Assembly (NCBI GenBank): GCA_905397405.1 | Contig: CAJPVJ010000175.1 | Span: forward strand, 1 to 34,544 | Source: Oppiella nova | Lineage: Eukaryota > Arthropoda > Arachnida > Sarcoptiformes > Oppiidae | Reading direction: 5' to 3' | DNA: 34,544 nucleotides | Shown: in pieces, positions 9,924 through 22,505 of the stretch | How positions within the stretch are numbered: the first letter of the stretch is position 1 | Layout: every line of letters starts with the position of its first letter | Program-made: the position numbers and the translations under genes | Notes under the pieces: generated by a model | Database searches by the model: none | Seen by the model: the letters and a program-made list of their open reading frames with translations, nothing else | Told to the model about the DNA's origin: nothing

Positions 9924-12492
9924 TCATTCGCTTGGGTGTTGGGACTCACTGTGGGTGACATTCTTGGGTTTTTCTAGTGTTAAGATTCGGATCTTCTCGC
10001 TGTCGACAAAAGCGACGGCCGGTTCGTTGTCCTTATAGTCGGAACAGATTGTCAGACATTTGCCTTCAAAACTCATTTCATAGCCTTTGTTATTGTAGAC
10101 ATTATTTGAGCGGATAATATGTGTCAAACCATTTGGCTCTAAAAAGTTATCGACCGCCTCTTCATTAAACAGATGAGCAGATCCAACACTTTTATGAGCA
10201 GCAAATCCTTTATCAAGTTTACTGACCCCATGATCAGGTCTAAGCGGTTCGTTATTCATAATCTATTCAAATTGCAAAATTAACACAAAAACTAAACCCA
10301 TGGATAAGAATACCTCATTTGCAATGAGGGAATCCCTGTCAGGATAGGCCAGTTCGAGGGGAATGTCGTTAATGCGGCTCACTTTGGAGGAGGTGTAGGG
10401 AATGCCTCCGTGGGCACAGAATATGGACTCATCAATGATGGCAGAGACAGGCATTCTGTCGAACACATTGTTAATCAATTCCCAGACTTTAAGACCAATT
10501 ATATGACCAAATTTGGTGATACATTCCTTTTGGAAAGTGTTATTCTTCGTCACATCTCTTGTGTCGAAATTACCTCTTAGAAGGAACACCTTATTCGGTG
10601 AAATCAGTTTCATGGCTAAGATGTATATCACACATTCGATGCCATTATTTCCTCTGTCGGCAAAATTTCCCAAAAAGAGATAATTAGCGGACACTAAAGG
10701 AAAGCTTTGCCAAAGAAGTTTCTCCATTAACATCAAGTGCTCCAGATTTGCACGAATATCTCCGATGACAACAGTCGGCGAATTCAGTTTCATAACTCTG
10801 TCCTCACATTTCAATAGACTCTGTATATCAGTACACAAATTGCTCACATAATTGAGAAATGTATCCTGATCTTTCTCTGTGCCCTTCACCGCCCAAAATG
10901 ACTTGTCTTTAACCTTTTTATTGCTGTAACTTCTGATCACATCCAGGAATACCTGAGGAATGGCATTGGAATCGAACTTATATTCCATCGAAAATCGGTC
11001 ACGATTTACCACATCTTCACGTATTGTCTCCGCTGGAAAAGACATGCATTTATTAATTACAAGAACATTATTAAATTATATCTAAATTACGTTCAAATAT
11101 TCTTCTTGGTTCCACACATCGCCCACTTGTGTCCAGTTTGACCGAATGGAGTCCGTAATCATATTTCTTTCCCTTACAACTCAAACAAATTCCTTTGTTT
11201 TTTCGGTTATCCTTCAGAAACCCTGACTTACTCTTAGCCGAAGTCTTTCTCTTATGTCTATCGGCCATAGATTTCTTCATTTTAGCAAAAGTTTGTTTCG
11301 GAGACCGACACAACTGTTTCGCACCTTTAAGAGCATCCGAATTGACGGCTCTAAGAAAGACATCTAAAGTGATTCCAGCGCTTTCGACATTCAAAGAACT
11401 GGTCACTTCAGATATCTTGTCGTCGAGGGAGTCGTCGTCACAGTTGTCATGAATATCTTTCAGCATTTTCTTGAGTTCTTCTTCGTCGAGGATTTTGTCG
11501 CCATTGGAATCATAGTATTTGAAGATAAATCTCATCCTAAACTCATCATTAGAAGAGTTGGGATCCATTGCAACCAATCCTAACATTAAGTCTTGAAAGT
11601 TGACGAAATCATTGCCATCGCTGGTGAACGCATCGAACATAGGCTCGAACTGAGAGTCTTTGCAATCAAAGTCAAAAGTAGTCATATATTCACTGAACGA
11701 TTGAAATGACATATAAAATGATGGGAAACAATGTTCAATGAAATCGACGTAAAGTTTTTCGATGTCTTTTCGTTGAATTTGCAATTCTTTAGACAATTTT
11801 TCCTCTAAATTAACGGTTGAGTTGGAGAACAAACTTTTGAAGACTTGTTCGATACTATACTCATGAATTGATATCTTATCGGTTCGGGTGACATAATTGG
11901 CGTATTGGCTGACCTCTGGCCCCCAAACCTTGTCAATAGATCCCTCCAAAACGGTTTGCTTTGACACCCATTTAATACGATTCGTGTCTTTACAACACGG
12001 GAAGTCTTTGTCGTCGTTGTCTAATCTCACGAATCGTGTCAAACGACTAATGAATCTGCGGTCAGGAAGTTGTACTCGAGTTATATTTGTAATAAAGGTT
12101 TTCTTGACTTTTGGTCCCTTTTGAAGAGTGGCGTCTAATTCCCGGTGACCTCTGCTCATAACAACGCGTAACCCTTCCTCAGAGGCTAAGGCATATGTCT
12201 TGAGACCGCTGTTCACAACGAATGGCATCCAAACCGTCTTTTCAGCCTTACTTAAGGCAAACTTCTTATGCCGACCACAATAGATGAGGAATGCTATGCA
12301 GTCGTATGTGGAGTGTCCCGGAGTGCCACCGCCTTCTGGGGTCAGTTTGGAAGAGGTGGGCGTTTCTAACTCACGAGTTATGGTCCTTATATCTGTTGAG
12401 GTCATTCTCAGCGATGCTCCCATTCCCTCACTCTTCAGAGATTCACTCGATTTAGTCGTCTTCGGCGTCTCGTCTTCGTCTTCGTTGACCAT
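9924..12492 (-). CDS. EF-hand/PP1-like pseudophosphatase fusion
   Basis: Exons 12492-11091, 11032-10314 and 10262-9924 (introns 58 and 51 nt) join in frame to 819 aa. Residues 60-220 are an unrecognised globular region. An EF-hand pair follows: a degenerate loop near 287 and a canonical one, D328-x-N-x-D-x-I-x-D-x-x-E339. A basic linker leads to a PPP-type domain. Its motifs are altered: GDIRA for GDxHG, GNFADRG for GDxVDRG, GNFD for GNHE, and IIRSNNV where PP1 has CRAHQV; AHGG keeps its His. By the PP1 numbering this loses H66, D92, H125 and H248, so metal catalysis should be dead. Open frame continues upstream to an acceptor at 12540, so an earlier start exon may exist. Confidence 0.78.
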
Positions 12493-13239
12493 AATCTCGG
12501 CGCCTAATCGTTGGATCAGTTGTAAGAATTTGTCGAAATCTATAACAATTTTATCAAAAGTGTTGATAAGAACTATAATTCAATGACTGATAGTTTAATA
12601 ACAACTTATTGAATAAGACTTATTAATACGAGTGAATCGTTGCCATTCAATACCCAAATAAATTCAAATTTAAAGTGTTGTTTGAATGCTCTCAACAATT
12701 AACCATATTTTGTACAATCTTTCTAAATCTAGTAAACTGTTAACAAATTAGCAACAATAGAAAAATACTATTTAACACTGATTTAGTATTTTTCTAACAT
12801 ACTTTCTTACTTATATGGAATTTTAGAAGTCCTAGAAAATTTATTATAATTTCTATTATAGTTATTATTCACAAATGGTCCTATAGTTAACTATAATCTA
12901 ATGAAATTGTCATACTTTAAAATAATTTTATTTTTAATTATTTATATATAATTTTAATGTTAAAGTTTAAATTAAAATGCAAAAATAGGTGTCAAATAAT
13001 GTGCACTGTATGTTAGATTACAGAATTCAAATTCACTGTAAGATTCTTGTAGTGACTGCAGAATAAGCGTCACATAGTATGTGGAGAGCCCTCGAGTGTA
13101 TGACTTGCAGTTTGACATAAATGTGAAAATCATTGGAAACTTGTTTTGAAAGTCCTTTCATTGAGTGAAGCATTCATTTGGCATTAAATCAGTTTTGAGA
13201 CCACTTTTAGTCCACAGTTAACCACAAGAAGCCGTCAAA
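12493..13239. other. Intergenic region between divergent genes
   Basis: This lies between the EF-hand/phosphatase gene (-) and PSMB3 (+). 12493-12539 is likely in-frame coding (residues FDKFLQLIQRLGAEI) of an exon whose upstream partner I cannot place. The rest is AT-rich with no gene; it must carry both promoters. Confidence 0.5.
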
Positions 13240-13937
13240 ATGGTATGAATATAGTGTGCATTGGATTGGTTTCACTGATACTCACGTGATATATGTCTTG
13301 AAATGTCTTTTTCGGTGCGAAGAGTATAATGACATACAATGGCGGATGTGTTATAGCGATGAAAGGCAAGGGATGTGTTGCCATCGCTGCCGACCGAAGA
13401 CTCGGAGTTCGCGGACACACCGTCTCGACGGACTTCAAGAAGATCTACGAAATGGGACCGACACTCATGATAGGACTGCCGGGACTGGCGTCCGACACAC
13501 TCACTGTCTCGCAAAGACTCAAATTCCGGATCAATTTGTACGAATTGCGCGAAAACCGACGGATCACTCCCAAGACATTCGCGTCAGTGGTGTCCAACAT
13601 GTTATACGAGCGCCGCTTTGGGCCCTACTTTATAGAGCCCGTCATCGCCGGCATCGACCCCAAGACAGGCGAGCCATTCATCGCCTGCACTGATGTGATT
13701 GGATGTCTGGAAGAGCCCGAAGACTTCGTGGTCGCGGGAACAGCCACTGAACAGGCCTTCGGAATGTGCGAAACCCTATGGGAGCCTAACCTCGAACCCG
13801 ACGATCTCTTTGAGACTATTTCGCAGGCGTTGGTGAATGCGGTGGACAGGGATGCGGGCTCAGGATGGGGTGCTGTCGTGTATGTCATCGAAAAAGATAA
13901 AGTGACCGAAAGAACAGTGAAGACACGAATGGATTAA
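13240..13937 (+). CDS. PSMB3: Proteasome subunit beta type-3
   Basis: Exon 1 is just the ATG (13240-13242); after an 80-nt intron the frame resumes at 13323 with SIMTYNGG, matching the MSIMSYNGG start of animal beta-3. The product is 205 aa, the family's usual length. It is a non-catalytic beta subunit of the 20S core: no propeptide and no N-terminal Thr. Conserved blocks include [46 protein letters not shown] and [16 protein letters not shown]. The ATG-only first exon is the only way to recover the conserved start. It converges on WDR12 with 96 bp between stops. Housekeeping expression is expected. Confidence 0.96.
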
Positions 13938-14033
13938 ATCGATTGAGTTCTGCATTACTTTATCACAAAATATCGATTTTTCTGTATTTTTATTATTATT
14001 TGCGAATAAATTATAAAATAAAACAAAAATACT

Positions 14034-15407
14034 TTATTTCATTGATTTCTTATCGGAATTTGAGAATATCTTTAAGTGATTATCTGCTGACCCACTGATC
14101 ATATACTCCTCCGAAGACCAGTTCACGCAAAGGACTTTGTCTTCGTGTCCGATGAGGTCATAAAGGGGTGCGTCTGTTGAGCGGATGTCCCACTGTTTGA
14201 CTACATTATCATAAGAGCCGGAAATGAACTGAAATTCATTGGTTTTGCAGAAATCGATGGACGAAACCCACGACTGATGGGAACTATAAACTCCTGTCAC
14301 CAGAGAGCCAGAGCTGGCCCTCGGGTCCCAGAGTCTGATGTGTCGATCACACGAACCGGTGATTAAGCAATGATTTAGTGGTGAATAAGAAACGGCTAAA
14401 AACGCCTTATTTGAGGTCAACGTCTGCTTGCTTTCGCCGACCTCTATGTCCCACAAACGGATCGTGTTATCCATGGAACAGGTGGCGATGTTGGCTATAC
14501 TCGTGTCAGTAGTGGTCGACCCCTTCACCCAAACGCAGTCAGTGACCGCCTCTTTGTGTCCACTCAATGTTATAATGGGAGTCCGGTTTTTATCACCACT
14601 AACTGATCCGTCATTTTTCTTCATTTTCTTCTGCTTAGAAGTGGACGCTTCCGACTCTTCCGGATCTTTCTTATCGTCAACTAATGACCATATCTTAAGC
14701 ATCTGGTCGTAGGAACCGGTGGCTATCAAGTCATTGCTCACATCAACACAATCCACAGACCGTGAGTGACCTCTGCATGAGAACAGGTATTCCACTTGAT
14801 TTGACCGGGAATTCCATTTCCAGACAATAGCCGTCTCGTCGTGAGAGCTCGAGATAAACATGTGATCCTCGGAGTCATTGTCCGATTGGCCGCCAATCCA
14901 TTGGATGTCTTTAATGGGCGCCAAATGAGCCGGAATTGCGATCTTATGGGAACCGTCGCTGTTTAGGTCCCAGATATGCACTGAATTGTCATAACATCCG
15001 CTGATAATCCAATTGCGGTGACAGTCCACACACGACACCCAATCGTCGTGTAGGAGAGAGTTGTATGGTTTCGGTGGACACGACTTCACGAAGAACTCGA
15101 TCTCAATCTGTTTCTCGGCATTCAATCCTTCGCTTTCGACCAACTCTTCAATCGATACTCGCAATAGTTTGCCATTTATTATGAAATCAAATTCAATGTC
15201 TTCTAAATGGACATCACTTTCATTATCATTATCTTCGGACAGCAATGTCTTTATCAGAGAATTCAGATCTAATGCCAGTGTTGAGCCATTCAGTGAATAT
15301 GGTGTGGAGGGCACAGACCACCGGTTGTCTCGTGTCATCAAATTGACCACAAATTGACGACAACTCTTGTCCTCCAATGAGGACTCCTTTGTGTCCATAG
15401 ACTCCAT
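14034..15407 (-). CDS. WDR12: Ribosome biogenesis protein WDR12
   Basis: Intronless, 457 aa from the ATG at 15407; an earlier exon ending at an acceptor near 15432 is possible because the frame stays open to 15440. WDR12 (yeast Ytm1) joins PES1 and BOP1 in the PeBoW complex for 60S maturation in the nucleolus. An N-terminal ubiquitin-like NLE domain (about residues 16-108) has the typical IEFDFIINGKLLR segment. Seven WD40 blades follow, with VHIWD, IVWKW, LKIWS, IRLWD, DRHIRLWDPR and VKQWD ends. The charged Lys/Ser/Glu insert after the third blade (DDKKDPEESEAS...) also occurs in WDR12 orthologues. No key motif is missing. Confidence 0.95.
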   Translation of the reverse strand: MESMDTKESSLEDKSCRQFVVNLMTRDNRWSVPSTPYSLNGSTLALDLNSLIKTLLSEDNDNESDVHLEDIEFDFIINGKLLRVSIEELVESEGLNAEKQIEIEFFVKSCPPKPYNSLLHDDWVSCVDCHRNWIISGCYDNSVHIWDLNSDGSHKIAIPAHLAPIKDIQWIGGQSDNDSEDHMFISSSHDETAIVWKWNSRSNQVEYLFSCRGHSRSVDCVDVSNDLIATGSYDQMLKIWSLVDDKKDPEESEASTSKQKKMKKNDGSVSGDKNRTPIITLSGHKEAVTDCVWVKGSTTTDTSIANIATCSMDNTIRLWDIEVGESKQTLTSNKAFLAVSYSPLNHCLITGSCDRHIRLWDPRASSGSLVTGVYSSHQSWVSSIDFCKTNEFQFISGSYDNVVKQWDIRSTDAPLYDLIGHEDKVLCVNWSSEEYMISGSADNHLKIFSNSDKKSMK

Positions 15408-15440
15408 GAGGTCTTCAATTGATGGCAACTCTGCACGCAA

Positions 15441-16008
15441 TCAATGGTTTGTTTCAAATGTGATTCAACACAACATAAGCACGTGTTGTGTGTTTGCGAA
15501 CGTATGCTATGATTGGCTCACTTTCGCCAAACTATTCATATGACAAGACTTCACCAACTTTTCGATAACTCTTTCATTGCAGACATCTGTGAATAACTAC
15601 GAAGAATGAACTTTTTTTGCCATTCATTGTCTTCAGTATATGTCTATTGGTCTCAATTTCAGTAATTCTTGAAGTCATCATATTTTAACTTTCAATTTTC
15701 TTAGTCTACAACTAGTATCCAGGTCTATTTTCTACTAAAGAACCAACATTTTCAAAGAATTCACTAGCTTACTTGTTAGTAACTTATTACATGGGTACGT
15801 TTGCTGTAATTAATTTCAATCACTTGATAACATTATAGTCGCTTTTTAGACCATAAAACAATACTTATAAATATAAAGCCATTTGTGAACATTTTATTTG
15901 ATATTTACATACATTTCATATACAGAATAAATGATTTGAAAATAAATGTTTGATACAAAGTATGAGAATTTAAAAGAACTTAAAATATTTAAGACATGAG
16001 TTTATGAA
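15441..16008. other. Intergenic region
   Basis: The 5' flank of WDR12 and the 3' flank of the next minus-strand gene. No open frame of note, no RNA gene. It probably includes the WDR12 promoter near 15450-15650. Confidence 0.45.
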
Positions 16009-16527
16009 TCAGTTTTGTTGAACTCGTGAGAGGATATCCCGAAGAGCACTTCTACCAGAAGTGATGGCAGTGTTTGCGCCGCCGATTGCTTGACGAAGAC
16101 CTGAGTTCGCGATTCCGAGGCCTCTATTCAAGAGAACTGAAGCGACGCCTACGCTATGTTGAGGCATATAACAGGATCGGTGCCAAAGGGACCGGTATTG
16201 TGGAACCACATGCTTCTCCTCGAAGTCCATGAGTTCGGAGGCGTCGGGCATATCGATGGGCGCCGATGGGCGCAGTAGTCCGCGGCACCAATTGGTTTGA
16301 TAGAGTTCGTATGGCGTCAATACCGTCGATGACGGCTCCCATTCCTCCCGGTCTTTCCAATTGTCCTCATTTTCCAATCCATTTGACACATAATATTGTT
16401 GCGGTGATTGTGGCTGCGATTGATAAGACTGTCTCATGGGATCTAAACGTCTGTTTGCGTACATCTCCTGCGATAGGACTCCACTGACGGCCAGAATAAG
16501 GCATATAAGCGGCAAAAGAGAAGTCAT
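16009..16527 (-). CDS. Secreted protein of unknown function
   Basis: A 172-aa single-exon frame starting with a clean signal peptide (MTSLLPLICLILAVSGVLSQ). After a Gln/Ser/Tyr-rich segment (about 30-48) the mature part has WEPSSTVLTPYELYQTNWC at about 63-81, an acidic patch, then RSLWHRSCYMPQHSVGVAS. The last third is rich in small residues (GLGIANSGLRQAIGGANTA) and ends RVQQN, as an amphipathic helix might. Only two cysteines follow the signal peptide, enough for one disulfide. I do not recognise a family; codon use and GC content are clearly coding against the AT-rich flanks. An acceptor-like TTTTAG sits just before the ATG, so a leader intron is likely. Confidence 0.68.
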   Translation of the reverse strand: MTSLLPLICLILAVSGVLSQEMYANRRLDPMRQSYQSQPQSPQQYYVSNGLENEDNWKDREEWEPSSTVLTPYELYQTNWCRGLLRPSAPIDMPDASELMDFEEKHVVPQYRSLWHRSCYMPQHSVGVASVLLNRGLGIANSGLRQAIGGANTAITSGRSALRDILSRVQQN

Positions 16528-17910
16528 TTCTAAAATAGTTTACTTTCAATTGAATACAATAAAAGTTTGAATACAATAAAAGTTTTAATAAATAAAATTC
16601 TTTCAAGTCTTATAAAACAAAATCAAGCGTTTCGTACGAATGAAAGCAAAGGAATGAATTTACTTGAGATTCTGTGGTCTCTTTTATAGCAACATTTGTC
16701 TCAAAAGTTCATACATTTAGCTTTAAATACAACCAATCAGTGACTGAATTTGTATAAAGTCACCTTTATAATAAAAAATATGTTTTACTCATTTATCTCA
16801 TAATACTGTATTATTGGCTATAATTTTCAAATTGATTCATTAATCCTTGAAATTACTTATGATCTGAAGTGTACTGTATGTGACAAATGGAAAATAAAAT
16901 TATACTATCGTACAATAGTGAGTGTATAGTTTCTCGGGTATAACTAAAAATTACTAATAGTGACTACATTTACAATTAAAGTTATATTTATTGTCTGATA
17001 TGAATAGTACATTCTTAATGTTCAAGAATTAAAGATTAATGGCGTGTATACGACCTTATAGTGTACAGTATTGGCAACATTTAAATGAACGAAATAAGTG
17101 AAATGTGAAATATTTTCCATTTATCAAGAATATAATTTACTGATTCATTGTTGATGATAAACTTGTAATACAGTAATAATTTGTACAGTTCTGGGTAGAT
17201 CAATTTGAAAACTTAATATTTAGTTACTATTAATAGAATTCTTGGGAATTAATGTCTACTTATTTGGCAGTAGACTCTACTCTACTGTATATGACTTACT
17301 GTATCATCTCATTCAATGTAATCTAGTACCGGTAAAAGTTGATCAAAGTATCAAATAATTTTTATAATAATACATTTTAGAATCAACTCACTGAATGAAC
17401 CAGCTGAGTTTACTTTTATTATAACAACATCTCAAATAAAAGAAATAAATAAACAATTAAAATCAAATTTATTTATTTGTGACATGAATAAAATACAAGT
17501 TTTAACCAGTGCTAAATAGTGCCCGATAGTAACTGCTATACAATAAGTTTTGTAGCATATTTACAAACATAATATTTGGATTAAATCTAGTAAATGACAA
17601 ATCTTTGTACAACTCATTTATAGTTGATTATTAAAAACGACTTAAACTATGATTAGATAATCTATTTATAGTTTTATAACTTACATTAAATAAAGCATGA
17701 TTTATATCATATATAATTACAATTATTAAAATTGTCAAGTAAACAAACATAACTTAATTATGACATAAATTCATAAATTAATAAAAAAGTGACAGAAATC
17801 CTAATATAGATAAAGCATTTAATCTTTGAATTTAAAATTTAATGAAATAAAGGCAAAGAATATTAAAACAATTATAAACAAAAAGTAATGCAATTTAGAG
17901 GTAAAGACGA
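16528..17910. other. Long AT-rich intergenic region
   Basis: Promoter side of the secreted gene at left and 3' flank of the F-box gene at right. It includes a 16-17-bp tandem repeat (GAATACAATAAAAGTTT twice, about 16547-16585). I see no gene or RNA in the remaining 1.2 kb. Confidence 0.5.
16681..16688 (-). promoter_or_regulatory. TATA box for the secreted protein gene
   Basis: TATAAAAG on the minus strand, about 155 nt before the ATG at 16527. The distance leaves room for a short leader plus a leader intron ending at the TTTTAG just before the start codon. Confidence 0.4.
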
Positions 17911-19461
17911 TTACATAAGTGAAGCGCCGAAAACACACAGATTTGATGGTATGGCTACCGATGGCTTTGATATATTGGTTCTTTGAACGAAAAGCATTAT
18001 CTTATCGTTTGGACGCGAGTTCGCGGTTCTAATGAAGAGCTCGAGACACCTATTGGTGATCTGTTTACACGAATCCATTTCAATGAACGATAATCGCGGA
18101 CACGATATGATGGCCTCAACGAAGAGGTCTGTGATGGACGAGCAGCAGAGGGAAAGGCTTCTCAACTGACAAAGTGATGCCAATTCGTAGCGACACTCGT
18201 CTGTAATGAAGCTATTAGTGAACGAATCGGAGGGAGTGATCGATATCTGTTCAATGAGTCGACAATTGATGGCCAACTGCTTGAGCGCAATGTTGGTGAC
18301 AACGGCGCCGTCGATCTTCAGTTTCCTTAAGTCATGACATTTACTGATAATTGAAATCAATTGCGTGTCGAATGGAATCCGACTGACGCTTAGGATGAGC
18401 TCTTGTAGTGACTCTAAGCTGGATATAAAGGAGTAAGCGTTGGAAGCGTTCACTGAATCGGCTTTAAATCCATTGAACTCAAGAGACTTCAAAGAAGTCA
18501 TTTGTTGGCAAATCGTCTGAAACATCGACGGCTTTATTGAGTCTCCGATTTGAAGACGAGTCAACTGTTTAGCATTTCCGGCCACCAAAGCGTTGATACC
18601 CGAGTCGTCGATACTGTTGCAGTCGATGAGTGATAAGTGACTGATCTTATCACCGAACAGATCAAAGCAATGACCGCTGATGTCCACGTTTTTGTCCAAA
18701 ACCAAAACCTCTAACTGTTTGCACGAACTAATGAGACATTTGAGAGCGTTTTCATTGATTTCGTTGTCTTTAAGCATAACATGTCTTAGAGTTTCACAGC
18801 ATTTGTCGCTCAAGATCTGCAAGATTTCGTTTATATTACAAGAACTGTAACTCAGATCCAAGTGCTCTAAATGTGGCGAACAATCACTTGAAAACACATC
18901 CAATACTTCGCGACAGAAGATGCAGTTCTGAAGAATCAAAGACTTAAGGTTTGGACACTTGGAGAGCACTGACGACAAGTTGGATGCGTTCGCGAAGTAC
19001 CACTTCGTGTTGTCTTCGACAGCACTGTCAAAGACATCGCCAATGCACTCATCGGTCGACACCTGATGTTTGATGTCTTGACAGACAGCGAAACTAATGG
19101 TCACTCCAATGGAGTTCTGGCATCGGATCAGTTTGTCGACCAATTTGTGCCACTTTTTGCAGACCTTCTGTGCCGTCAATTTCTCCACGAAAGACAACTT
19201 CGAGAATATCAACAAAAGCGAGTAATCGTCCAAATGGTTCACCGAATCCACCGATGGCTCACTCGATGGCCCACAAGTCATGTCGAAGGCTCTCATTTGC
19301 ACCACAAGTGATGACTGCGATGACTGACACGACTGTCCACTCATTACTAACCAATCAGTGGACGACTCGAGACATGTCTCGATGGATGTCTCACTTTCGG
19401 TGTCGCTGGCCATCGATGTGAATGATGTGAACAGTTGAGTGCTTTTATCGATATTTTGCAT
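17911..19461 (-). CDS. F-box and leucine-rich repeat protein (FBXL type)
   Basis: Intronless frame of 516 aa. A Ser/Thr-rich leader (1-70) precedes an F-box at about 74-113 (VNHLDDYSLLLIFSKLSFVE, then VCKKWHKLVDKLI). The rest is made of cysteine-containing leucine-rich repeats, for example CPNLKSLILQNC, CKQLEVLVLDKN, CHDLRKLKIDG and CPRLSFIEMDSCKQITNRCL. That layout is the substrate receptor of an SCF (SKP1-CUL1-F-box) ubiquitin ligase: the F-box binds SKP1, the LRR arc binds substrate. The exact FBXL orthologue is not clear to me. Met17 (MASDTES) is an alternative start; I kept the first ATG. Length suits the family. Confidence 0.85.
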   Translation of the reverse strand: MQNIDKSTQLFTSFTSMASDTESETSIETCLESSTDWLVMSGQSCQSSQSSLVVQMRAFDMTCGPSSEPSVDSVNHLDDYSLLLIFSKLSFVEKLTAQKVCKKWHKLVDKLIRCQNSIGVTISFAVCQDIKHQVSTDECIGDVFDSAVEDNTKWYFANASNLSSVLSKCPNLKSLILQNCIFCREVLDVFSSDCSPHLEHLDLSYSSCNINEILQILSDKCCETLRHVMLKDNEINENALKCLISSCKQLEVLVLDKNVDISGHCFDLFGDKISHLSLIDCNSIDDSGINALVAGNAKQLTRLQIGDSIKPSMFQTICQQMTSLKSLEFNGFKADSVNASNAYSFISSLESLQELILSVSRIPFDTQLISIISKCHDLRKLKIDGAVVTNIALKQLAINCRLIEQISITPSDSFTNSFITDECRYELASLCQLRSLSLCCSSITDLFVEAIISCPRLSFIEMDSCKQITNRCLELFIRTANSRPNDKIMLFVQRTNISKPSVAIPSNLCVFGASLM

Positions 19462-20197
19462 TTAATAGCAAATTGTGATCTCTTTGTGTCTTTGTGTGGA
19501 TCAGTACTCAATTGATTTGCAATGATTTGAGTGAAACTTAATAACGGTTTCAATGATTGAGTGAATGAAGCAAACAATCAATCGATTCATACAAACAGTG
19601 CTCACAGACTGAACACAACAACAATCACAACACCTGTCATATGACTCAATAGTATTCAATACACTCGCAGTCACTGCCACTCAGTGGAGCACTCTCTCTC
19701 TCCATTCGCAGTCAATGCTAACGATAACCAATTGAAAGCTTTTCAAAGCTATTCAATGTTTTTGGCAACTATTGGTTGAATGCAGAGATAAGTGGTGTCC
19801 ACATCAACTGATCCGGTCATCACCTTCACTAACCCTCACTACCTCTCACTATACGCTCAATCAGTTATTTAAATATTGATTTTAATGTTCACATGATTTT
19901 AGTTGTTTGATCACAACTTCAATCAAAAGATAATACCATATGTATGTTACAAGCAATACAATATCACATTCATACAATCTTTACACAAACTTTAGGATCA
20001 ATCTGTGCCAATACTATACATTTGTGACCACAATTGTACCAGTATAATTATATCAATTTATTGTTTAATATAGACTTACTATACATTAAAAGATCAATGA
20101 CTTATAAAAGGCTATATTTAAAGATAATATAATATATGATACTATTTAATAGATTTAAACATAATTAAAGCATTATAAAAACAAAGTGTAAAACAAA
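19462..20197. other. Intergenic region
   Basis: The upstream part of the F-box gene and the 3' flank of TMEM184C. No gene is seen. 19600-19700 has higher GC and CA/CT-rich tracts than its surroundings and is the likely F-box promoter. Confidence 0.45.
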
Positions 20198-21800
<1,603 letters not shown>

Positions 21801-22329
21801 TCGTGAGTACAGTTACCATCAAATCAACTCAATATTGCATTAATAGACATCTTTTAGATAACCAATAACAGAGACATTAGTTTTACGTCTTAAGACACTA
21901 TAACCGTTGAGATAATCACTTATTATTAGTGTATTTCACATAAATTGAATTGTGGTCTAAGAAACTGATCCCAAAAGATATGGTTTTATGGTATGTCTGA
22001 TGGATTGAAGTGATTGCAAAAAACATCCAAAATTGTTGTCACTTTTGTTTACTGTCTCTATGTTTACAATGCATTCATTCATTCAGTTGTCATATGATTT
22101 ACTACTGAAACTTCATTTGCGCCCTTTATCTGCAACACTCTATACAACCATTGCTAACATAGGCTTAACTCAAATGCTACACAGTGAAGGTATGTAAAGA
22201 TATCACAAAAACCTATGGAAACCATAAATGAGAAATCGTAAATGCATAATATATTATGCAATAACTTGAAAAGTTAATAAAATTAGAAATTGATGGCAAA
22301 AAGGGGGCGAAAACGATACAAAAAAGCAC
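21801..22329. other. Intergenic region
   Basis: Upstream flank of TMEM184C, with no open frame of note. The promoter is presumably within the first 300 bases. The right end leads into the tRNA-like element and its T-run terminator. Confidence 0.45.
22319..22325 (-). terminator. Pol III terminator of the tRNA-like element
   Basis: A run of six Ts on the minus strand immediately downstream of the tRNA-like 3' end. Confidence 0.4.
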
Positions 22330-22390
22330 TGCCGTGACCAGGATTTGAACCTGGGTTATTTTGAATTTGGCTTACGCCTACAAACACTGC
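22330..22390 (-). tRNA. tRNA-His-like element, shortened (probable pseudogene)
   Basis: On the minus strand the 3' part is an intact T arm and acceptor strand (CCCAGGTTCAAATCCTGG then TCACGGCA), the pattern of arthropod tRNA-His, with an internal B box GGTTCAAATCC. Six Ts follow two bases later, a Pol III terminator. The 5' side is not normal: a GCAGTGT strand would pair with the acceptor only with two mismatches, and just 61 nt separate the ends, leaving no room for both D and anticodon arms. I see no GTG anticodon in a proper loop. A 5'-damaged tRNA gene or a tRNA-derived SINE remnant fits. Confidence 0.5.
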
Positions 22391-22505
22391 TATTTTTACG
22401 TTCATTCATGCGATTATCGATTATTTGGTATAAATTAGTTTTATTTAAAATTTGACTAAATTATTGTACATTTGTGTTCAAAATAGACAATGAGTTGACT
22501 GTAAC

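Noticed and set aside
10263-11045. Separate phosphatase gene starting MSFPAE
   Set aside because: That start lies in the intron acceptor; the frame joins the EF-hand exon through good GT-AG sites and continues into 10262-9924.
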